From assembly GCA_021234155.1 (NCBI GenBank), contig JAJEKV010000054.1, positions 7,896,655 through 7,960,654 of the forward strand: a stretch of 64,000 bases of DNA. The letters run 5' to 3'. A program made the translations under genes and the position numbers. Origin of the DNA: Isoetes taiwanensis. Lineage: Eukaryota; Streptophyta; Lycopodiopsida; Isoetales; Isoetaceae. Of the stretch, positions 56,154-64,000 are shown piece after piece; position 1 is the stretch's first letter, and every line of letters begins with the position of its first letter. The notes beneath the pieces were generated by a model. It was not told the origin of the DNA, made no database searches, and saw only the letters and a list, made by a program, of their open reading frames with translations.

Positions 56154-56347
56154 TTATAGTAGTTTACATAGCATAACTTAACAGAATTAAACTAAAAATT
56201 CCCTATGGTCTTGTCTTTTCCTATTCTTTGAACCAAATTCATGTCTATGGATATAACAGTCGCCCTTTTGGTGTGAATTTCACAGGGGTTGACCTCCTCG
56301 ATAACTAGGTCAACTCCGCTTCACCACTTTCTAGCAACATTACACCA

Positions 56348-57032
56348 TCATTGGCATGGCTCTATAGTCCATCTTGAATTCTTGCGTAACTTCCCGAAGT
56401 AGTCGTTCAAACTGTGCTCTTTGGATCGGAAGATTGATGTGCTCTTGGAAGTGTCGGATTTTCCAAAAAATTCCGACTGAGTTGAATTTGAATCGTGGCG
56501 CTTAGGCTTTCTTGGCTCCTCAGGTTGAGAAGTTGCCTTCTCTTTGCCTTTGAGCTTCCTCTTCTTTAAGGTCGTGCGCTCCATCTCTCGCTCCTCTTGT
56601 TGCTGTAACTGCTCTTCATGTCCTTCTTCTGTAAAAGAAGAGCCCAGGATTACCGTCTTTCCTTGACTGCTGCAAAGATCCTCCCGAGGCATTGGGCGCC
56701 TGCTCCTCCATCGTATGGCAGGATTCGTCGGACGAGTCCGAGCTGCTGGATTCTATACCTAGTCTTAGCTGCAAAGATCAGGAATTCGTTGTCTGCTGCC
56801 CACCGCAAGTACTTCAACGTTCAGATGCAAGCTGGGGCTTCTAACCTTTCTGGCTGCCTGTTTGGTCCTCCCAACAACTTGGCCTCTTTGATGGTGGCCT
56901 CTTTGAGAGCTCTTTCCTCCATTGATGGTCGACTCTGTCTATTCGCTGCACTTTTGGGTCGATCTCGCGCACTGTTGCGCTCCATGATAGCTCGGAGATT
57001 TGCTTAGACTTTGCCTTACAAGGAAAAAGCAA
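56348..57032 (-). pseudogene. LTR-retroelement-associated ORF
   Basis: From 57,032 the minus strand reads MLFPCKAKSKQISELSWSAT, a frame change follows, then ESSSSDSSDESCHTMEEQ, and an open stretch 56,692-56,348 with highly charged Glu/Lys composition (KKRKLKGKEKATSQPEEPRK) ending LNDYFGKLRKNSRWTIEPC. It lies 475 bp downstream, on the same strand, of a primer-binding site, where gag should begin. The charged, Ser-rich content fits a gag-like or additional N-terminal ORF, but no capsid motif or zinc knuckle is seen. Confidence 0.35.
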
Positions 57033-57507
57033 AGGTTCGGGCTACAATTTGGGAACTTTTAAAGAATAGGGGTGCTTTCATAGATTTGTAGTGGCCACTT
57101 TTCTTAAGAGTCAATGTATTGTAACTATGGGTTATTAATTAAAGTACTTTCTCTAATCACTTAACTATTTCTAGAAATTTCTCTATTTTGTTTGAGCTAA
57201 TTATTGGTCATTTTCTGCCATTTTCTTTCAAGCTTCCCTTTGAGTGATTTCTCGTTCAATTTTCACTTGTAAGATGTGGTTTTTGAACAACTTGAGCTCA
57301 AACTACTAGAAAGTTTCTTTTGACTGTATTATTTCTACCCCCTAGTCTATAACTTAATCTAAATTATGACCCTGCTAATGGGAAAAAAGGAATTCTCCCA
57401 CTTTCCCCAGTTCAAGACTGGAATTCCCATTCCAATCCTTTACTAGGCCAGTTAGCTACCTATCTAGGGTCATGGCCAATGCTTGATCTTGGTTGACCAA
57501 GGTCATT

Positions 57508-57519
57508 GCTCTGATACCA
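57508..57519 (-). other. Primer-binding site for initiator tRNA-Met
   Basis: On the minus strand TGGTATCAGAGC, the standard plant LTR-retroelement primer site complementary to the 3' end of initiator tRNA-Met. It starts one base after an LTR end, CATCACA, whose complement TGTGATG starts at 57,521. Confidence 0.75.
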
Positions 57520-57520
57520 T

Positions 57521-58100
57521 TGTGATGTTGCCTACCAAATATACGACACCCCATAGTACATCTCACGGGAAATCTCCCATCCAACAACATCTGCCGCACG
57601 GGCCTTCCGTCTATCCCGCTCCTAAGACGGCCAGGGCGCGGGAAGATGACACGAAGGTGTCTTGCACGCCCTTCTCCTATGGGCTTCTATAATAGCAGAA
57701 GCATATACAAATGTCCATCCAATAGCTCTCGATACCTCCAGTTACCTCCCGTGTGAATATGCACTTAAACCAAAGAAGATTTCAATTTATCCATCAAAAG
57801 AAAAAATATTGTTCCTCCATATACAAAATTTTGTTTATATTTCATCATTTAAGAAGTCCATTATATGGGGCATTCCTTGTATAGAAATCCACTTACTTTG
57901 CTCATATACCATAGATGTCAGCCCATGAAGTTTATTGGAACTAGAAGAGTCACATTACACCAACAAACTTCTTGATATTCTTACAATTGATTTTACAACA
58001 TAGCAATGACCAATCACTGCCTTATCAAGAATTATTACTACATTGAAAATTGGTTCATATCTTCCATCCATGTAGACCAATCGATATAGAGGATGAATAA
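57521..58100 (-). repeat. 5' LTR of a minus-strand retroelement, outer end not located
   Basis: The inner end is fixed by the primer-binding site. The LTR extends rightwards from TGTGATGTTGCC. Positions 57,695-57,770 resemble 8878-8950, and 57,640-57,715 resemble 38,205-38,270, so relatives of this LTR are scattered in the window. The outer end lies somewhere before the DXS stop at 58,147. Confidence 0.45.
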
Positions 58101-58146
58101 TTTGACGGCTACAAAATAGAATTGATTCAACCTTGTCTTCTTTGGC

Positions 58147-61100
58147 TTATGGTTTTATATATAAATTCTTCGTCAAATTGAATGCTTCCTTTGTTTTACC
58201 AAGAAGTCTCAAGACTGTTGCTGCAATTTGGAATGCAGATAGACCAGCTTCTTCTATTTGGTCCTTTTGTGATCCATGCTCAATATACCTATCAGGCAAC
58301 ACCATTGGCCTCCACTGTACAAACACGAAATCCAATCGTATTAAAGGTATGGAATAAGGCAATTATAGTCTTTCTTACTTAATCTTTACCTTTAGTCCAG
58401 TATCAAGTAAACCCTCAATTGCTAGAAAGTGAGAAACGTGTGCTCCAAATCCTCCAATTGAGCCTTCTTCCACAGTCATCATAACTTTGTGCTCTTTCGC
58501 AACTAGTTTTAGTAGCTCTTGATCCAGTGGCTTGCAGAATCTAGCATCAATCACTGTAGTTTTGATATTGTATTCCTCAAGAAGACTTTCAGCCATGAGG
58601 CAATGTTGTACCATAGTGCCATAGCCAATAAGGGCGACTGTATCTCCTTCACATAATATTCTACCTTTGCCAATCTGGAAAACAGAGAAAAGGTAAGAAT
58701 AAAAGATATAAAGTTTGGTAGAAGTGAAAGAGAAGGAGAAAAACCTCTAGGGGGGTTCCTTTGAAGTTGGAAGGAAGGACACGCCCGATGCCATTTCCTC
58801 TAGGAAATCTGAAGCAGGATGGTTGGTCATCGATAGTGGCCGCTGTGGCGACCATGTGCATCAACTCTTCCTCGTTAGAGGGTGCCATGACGACCATATG
58901 AGGTAATGCAGCCATGTATGTAACATCAAATGCACCACAATGGGTTGGTCCATCAGCCCCCACAAGGCCTGCTCTATCTATGGCGAATCTAACTGGAAGC
59001 TTCTGTAAGTCCACGTCATGGGCCACCTGGAAAAGTGCAAAACTATATATTATTTAGAATAAAACTTTTCTAAATATTTATATTTACAATAAAATGTTCT
59101 GCCGTCTTTAGGTTGGAAAAAAAAACCTGGTCGTATCCACGCTGAAGGAAGGAGGAATATATTGCGCAGAATGGCTTGAGTCCTTCGGCGGCCATGGCAG
59201 CGGCGAATGTGACCGCATGTTGCTCTGCAATGCCCACATCAAAGCAGCGATCCGGGTATTTTTTTTGGAAGTAATTAAGGCCTGTTCCTCCTCCCATTGC
59301 AGCATGTATTCCAACAATTTTTTTGTCCTGTTCTGCTTCTGCAATCAGTGCTTCCGCAAAGACTTGAGTGTATGATTTCGCATTTGATTTAGATTTTTGC
59401 TGCTTTCCAGTTTCTGGATCGAACTTCCCAACACCTAATTGACATTTACAAAGTCCATGGTACTAAGTCAATTTTGAGCTGCGTTGTTGGAATTCATTAC
59501 AGCATTATTGTCAGCTATTCATTATAAAAATCCAATATTTCCTTACCATGGTATTTGTCAGCTGCTCTTTCAGCATATGGATATCCTTTGCCTTTTTCTG
59601 TAATGACATGTATTAACACTGGGCCTGGAGCTGGAGCACCTTTTACATTCTTCAAAACTGTGACTAGATCTTCAATATTATGACCATCCACAGGACCAAT
59701 GTAGTACACCCCCAATTGCTCGAACAATGACCCACTACCACTGAGCACGCCACGAGCATATTCATCTACCTTGGAAGCAATTTTATGTGTGGTGCTGCCT
59801 ATGCTTTTTGTGATTTCCTGACAAAGGAATGTAAGTTTAGTTCTTCAACCAAAAGTTAGTCTTTGGCTGTTTGTTAATATTAGTTAAGCACACTATGTGA
59901 CCTTTGCGCCTTCTCGAATTTGGCGAAGACTTCGATTGGATTGCAGTCTAGCGAGTGTGCCACTTAGAGCACCTACAGGTGAAGCTGGACCATCTAAAGT
60001 TGCAGTAGGCAAGGAAACCTGCTTGTTATCATTAAGTATAATGATCATATTGGTATCCAAATATCCTGCATTGTTCATTGCCTCATATGCTTGTCCTGCC
60101 GTCATTGCTCCATCTCCTATCACTGCAATCACATTGTTGTGTTCTCCCTTCAAATCTCGTGCTACCGCCATACCTGTTACAGCCATTCTTAGTAAGTCTA
60201 AGCAAGCATACAGTTTACTTAATCTTAATACATTTCCCTTGAGATCTAGAGAGAGATAGAGTAGCAAAATCTTGAACGAAAATACATTTTACTTAAGATC
60301 TAGAAAAGAGCAGAGTCCAACCAAGAGCTGCAGAGATGCTGGTTGAGCTATGGCCTGTGCCAAATGCATCGTATTCGCTCTCGCTTCTTTTAGGAAAACC
60401 TGCGAGCCCTGAAGTTTGTCTTATAGTGTGCAACTTTCCCCTCCTTCCCGTGAGAATCTTATGGGGATAGGCCTGTAAAACATAAAGACATAGACAAATT
60501 TTATTTTAATAAGCTTTGGTATGTCAGAATAACATGGGAAATTGACAGAACAAAAGGCAGCAATCACACACTGGGACAGTTGTGTTATGAAAAAGAATTG
60601 TTAAAATACGTGGAGCTTCACAATTCAGGATCTAATTCAGATTGAAAAAAATCTACACAAAACTACCTAAACTGTCATGGTTTCAAATCAAGGTCACATC
60701 TTGAATGTCAATGAGCGCTTCATCATTAGGTCCATCAACATCATCTTGACATGTTGAGACCAGGATAAAACCATCATTCTGAATCTACAACATGATCATC
60801 ATATTCAAAAATCAAGCCCTTAGCTGGAGTGCTTCAATTTCCTAACATGGCTGTAGTGATGGTGCTGTGTTTCAATTCTATTACCTCACATCATCATACA
60901 GACTGGCTTGACTTGCAAAAGAATTGGATTATCAAACAGCACTAAAATATGCATACAGACAGACTCGCTTGACTTGCAAAAGAATAAACAGCACTAAAAT
61001 ATGCGGTTGATTGTGGGGTAAAATCAACATTACAAACTACCTGGTGTCCCACGTCCCAAATGATCTTGTCTTGTGGAGTATTGAAAACATGGTGCAATGC

Positions 61101-61649
61101 AACAGTTAGCTCCACTACACCAAGCCCTGAACCAAGATGCCCCCCAATTTTTGAAACTGAGAATACCATATCAGTCCGAAGCTCCTCTGACAGTTGCTTC
61201 AGTTCCTGCAATCAACATAAAACACACACATGATAGGAATTAACTCGGATTTCCAAGTCCATAAGACAATGTGCATTTGGGTTGGATCTTACCTGGGTGT
61301 TCAGATTTTTCAAATGAACTGGATAATTGACAGTGTCTAGTAAAGGAGTGGGTGGTTTTTTAGAGTGATACAGAGGCCCTGGTTGGCCTGATTTGCTGAT
61401 CTTATTGTCGTTTGGTGACATGTTGGCTTTTGTAACAAGCTGCAGGGAAAAAAAAGGAAATGGATCTGGTAAGAAATTTTGGTTATCTAATTGCCTATGG
61501 ATGCAATTTGTAGCAGAGAAGTTTACAAAATTTTTGCGTCGAAATGCCACTTTAATCTCTGCACTATGTAATGGGAAAAACTGCCCATCTGCTCCAAGCT
61601 GAAGCTTCGATGCGGGGCTTGAATTGTTGATTGACAGAGAAGTGGCCAT
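58147..61649 (-). CDS. DXS: 1-deoxy-D-xylulose-5-phosphate synthase, plastid, nine exons, 752 aa
   Basis: Condenses pyruvate with glyceraldehyde 3-phosphate using thiamine diphosphate, the first and flux-controlling step of the plastid MEP pathway to isoprenoids. Coding exons, all GT-AG: 61649-61293, 61205-61041, 60472-60322, 60173-59902, 59817-59547, 59434-59127, 59026-58745, 58674-58390, 58314-58147. They join without interruption to 752 aa, slightly longer than usual for plants. Residues 1 to about 95 are Ser/Asn-rich with few acidic residues, a plastid transit peptide. Conserved motifs follow: [19 protein letters not shown], the cofactor/Mg motif [19 protein letters not shown] (GDG at 244-246), catalytic Glu 476 in [14 protein letters not shown], and [18 protein letters not shown] (His 537). 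The C-terminal transketolase-like domain carries DARFCKPLD and EEGSIGGFG. The start lies in GCCAATGGCC. Which DXS class it belongs to was not decided. Confidence 0.97.
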
Positions 61650-62220
61650 TGGCGTAAAATGGACGGAGTTAGTGAGAAGAACGTCCTAACATTTGGGTTT
61701 TTATACGAGAAAACCATTCTTTTATTCTTCATTCACGTGCATGGCCCGAAGAAATATTCAAAGGTTGTCATTACGCTGAAAGTTTGATATTTTCGAAGGA
61801 TCGAAGGAAACATCTATAAATTATTTTATGGTACCGGACAAAACAGAACACTTGAAATATTAGTTTATGGATGTTAGTCACCTTCTATTAACTTTTGCCG
61901 TAAATTTTATGGCGTCTAATCGTATAAATAAATACGTATGGCGTCAACAAACTTTTAGTCTTAGTTTCAAAGTCTACCCATTTTTTGTGGAGGCTAAATA
62001 ATGCTATGGCAAAAGTTAACTATGCTCTTGTCCATTGATCAAGTCAAACACCAAACCAACCAACTTCTAGTCTACCCATTTTTGTGGAGGCTAGAATAGT
62101 GCTATGACAAACGTTAACTATGCTCTTGTCCATTGATCAAGTCAAACACCTAAAACATGATCTTGAACCCTAATTTGAGAATACTATGCTCGGAGCCCCC
62201 CTAGGAATCAAACCTAGGCA
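61650..62220. repeat. DXS upstream region and a 98-bp tandem duplication
   Basis: Positions 61,973-62,070 and 62,071-62,160 are direct copies (TCTACCCATTTTTGTGGAGG, ATGCTCTTGTCCATTGATC). The DXS promoter should lie in 61,650-61,970, but no TATA box was assigned with confidence. Confidence 0.7.
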
Positions 62221-62224
62221 TGTC

Positions 62225-62400
62225 CGTGAGGCAAAACGAAACAAGGTGCTGCGCACGGAGGGTTGCCCTCCGTGACCCGAGAGTGAAATGGCTTAAATCA
62301 CACTTCAAAGTTATGTTTTGAGCATATACTGACATATACTTGGAATATGCCACAAACCCACATGGATGAGGGTTTTCCCCTTAGGGGCAACCCAAAAAAC
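62225..62400. repeat. Two-hairpin dispersed repeat, complete copy
   Basis: The left half has ACGGAGGGTTGCCCTCCGT (a 9-bp stem) and the right half GAGGGTTTTCCCCTTAGGGG then CAACCCAAAAA. The halves recur separately at 63,613-63,700 (left) and 62,815-62,900 (right). Confidence 0.75.
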
Positions 62401-62814
62401 TGGACTCAAACATATCAGTGGAATGCTATTTCCATGCCTAATTCATAATTCATAAGGCAAGGCATTCAAATACGCTAATAACTCACAAATTGAATGTAAA
62501 TAGGAAAAAGAAACACAATCCATTGGTTCCATTCCCGTTTTGGGTTGGTCCACTGCCAAGACCTCCTCTGGAACTTCATCTTGAAGCTCTGTATTTTCAT
62601 CAGGTACCATAGCACAATCATTTACAGCATTTGCTATTTGTACATCCAAACTCAAAGCAGTATGGTAAATAACTGCCATGCTCTTGGAAGCCAGCGGACA
62701 ATGCTTGCAAGAAGAAGAAGGATCGAGCTGCGCCATAGCCACGCCTGCGAAGGAATGGGGCTGGATGACCGAGAGTTTACAGGCAGCAGCCAGTTTGGAG
62801 CAGTCACCAGCATA
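62401..62814. other. No gene identified
   Basis: A minus-strand ORF (62,862-62,443, with MVPDENTELQDEVPEEVLAV and an ordinary composition) crosses this stretch and the right-half repeat. No homologue is recognised and there is no convincing start, so it is not called as a gene. Confidence 0.3.
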
Positions 62815-62900
62815 TGCTAGGCATATGCCGGCATATACCTGGATATGCCCACATACCCACATAAACGAGGGTTTGCCCCCCTAGGGGCAACCCAAAAAGA
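62815..62900. repeat. Two-hairpin dispersed repeat, right half only
   Basis: GGATATGCCCACATACCCAC is followed by the stem GGGTTTGCCCCCCTAGGGG and CAACCCAAAAA. It matches 62,340-62,400. Confidence 0.8.
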
Positions 62901-63359
62901 GAACTAGTAAAAAATCACGCCAGAAGGCTTTGGCAATGTCGTATTTATGGAATAATCTGTTAAAGTATCATATCTAAGGTTCCTTCTTAGCTCTAGCTAA
63001 GGTTACTTCCTAAACCTAAATGTTATAATTGATTCATTTAAGCTTGTAGTATCATCTAGACCTAGATGCTACAATTGATTCTTTGAAGCTTTTACATTCT
63101 TGTAATATCATTTAGATAAAGTGCTGGTGAATGTTGATTGATTCTTTAAGATTTGTTTTATCTTTTTAAGATACTTAAAAGGTGTAGGCGGATGTGAGCT
63201 AATTTATAGACCTTGATTGTTCCATTATCTCCTCCTACTTTTGGCAAAATTATGGAAGCATTGCATCAGAAGCATGCACACCTGACATGCATAAAACATT
63301 TTGGTTTCTTCAAGGTAATATTCTTCTAGATAGGTTGTTTTGAGGATAAAATGTTTTGC

Positions 63360-63590
63360 AGGAATGCAATTAGAAGATGTCTCCAAGATGTTATGGTTGT
63401 TTCAACCTTAACAACCTGTGTGAAAGAACTTGCTAGTGTTTCCATGTTACCAAAAGGCAAATATGGAGAATCAATATTAGAAAAAATTTTTGCAACTAAG
63501 CAATGTGAGGATGCTATCATAGTGATAGAAAATAATAAACGAGACTCTAGACTTTGTTACAGACCAGTCTTCAGGCTCTGTAGACAAGGT
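63360..63590 (+). other. Possible single exon, unrecognised
   Basis: A good acceptor (TTTTGCAG) at 63,360 precedes an open frame NAIRRCLQDVMVVSTLTTCV then KELASVSMLPKGKYGESIL and KIFATKQCEDAIIVIENNK. Composition is protein-like, but no family is recognised and no neighbouring exon is visible. Confidence 0.2.
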
Positions 63591-63612
63591 AACACCAGTG
63601 AGAAATTTAAGG

Positions 63613-63700
63613 CAAAAAAAACAAGGTGCTGCGCACGGAGGGTTGCCCTCCATGGCCCGAGGATGAAGTGGCTTAAATCATACTTCAAAGTCATGTTTTC
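63613..63700. repeat. Two-hairpin dispersed repeat, left half only
   Basis: AAGGTGCTGCGCACGGAGGG and TTGCCCTCC match 62,240-62,320 with a few substitutions. Confidence 0.8.
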
Positions 63701-64000
63701 ACAATCAATCAACACAATCTCTAGCTTATAGTTAGAGGGAATGATGCAATACCCTCGGAATTATATTTTTAAGCATGTTGAAGTAGAACATGAAATGTAA
63801 AAGGTTGTGCATGGGGAGTTAGTTAAGGTCCATATATAATGTTCGTAATCAATCTTATAAGCTTAAATGAACATAGAGTAAGTATGAGAGCTATAGTAGA
63901 ACATGGATGTCCATTTACATTATCAAGTCCATGATCACAAGTATTGCATAAGGACCTTCAACTGGCATAAGAACAATAGATTCAATGTGAAGACCTTTTA
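63701..64000. other. No gene seen at the right edge
   Basis: AT-rich sequence without coding or repeat signals that I can support. Confidence 0.5.

Overview
This window is nuclear DNA of a land plant with a large, repeat-rich genome. The evidence is two intact, intron-split plant genes with GT-AG junctions (a plastid-type DXS and a half-size ABCG transporter), abundant plant-type retroelements, and very low gene density. A fern or lycophyte is my best guess, from the gene-poor layout and a Ty3/gypsy RT fragment unlike the common angiosperm lineages. That is inference only.

Left part (1-9.8 kb): decayed transposon sequence. It holds a left-edge minus-strand ORF with a Cys-rich motif, two blocks of a GTCGTTTAACGACG-type palindrome (0.89-2.11 kb), a truncated LINE (2.7-3.83 kb), and another decayed element whose divergent ORFs flank a cluster of GTATAAATTTATAC palindromes.

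9.85-23.35 kb: the most unusual object. A perfect 32-bp terminal inverted repeat bounds 13.5 kb of sequence holding about ten decayed gene remnants: plus-strand genes at the left, then a long run of minus-strand genes. They include a candidate transposase-like gene, four tandem short coiled-coil ORFs that mostly start MASSSS, an acidic multi-exon gene, and a histone H3-like gene. A short motif, TCACACGACGCGA, recurs between the genes and often sits just upstream of a TATA box. I do not recognise this element as a described superfamily.

24.7-29.3 kb: a small HMG-box gene with an apparent 1-nt frameshift, then an 11-exon ABCG3-like transporter (695 aa, open throughout) whose ATP-binding motifs are degenerate.

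30-47.5 kb: a 1.75-kb segment is duplicated. The second copy carries a TA-flanked inverted-repeat element, and the first copy preserves the empty site. Nested inside that element are two tandem composite repeats, one with an array of about 14 small hairpins. Between the two copies lie a microsatellite-tailed LINE end, a MutS/MSH4-like pseudogene fragment, a tandem SINE-like repeat and a gypsy RT fragment.

47.5-58 kb: a candidate 42-codon ORF beside small hairpins, a truncated LINE with 47-bp flanking repeats, a candidate Helitron, a poly(A)-tailed retro-sequence, and an LTR retroelement start with an initiator-Met tRNA primer site.

58.1-61.65 kb: a complete nine-exon DXS gene (752 aa), first enzyme of the plastid MEP isoprenoid pathway. 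The right edge holds short dispersed repeats. DXS and the ABCG transporter are the only clearly functional host genes. No operon-like relationship exists between them.
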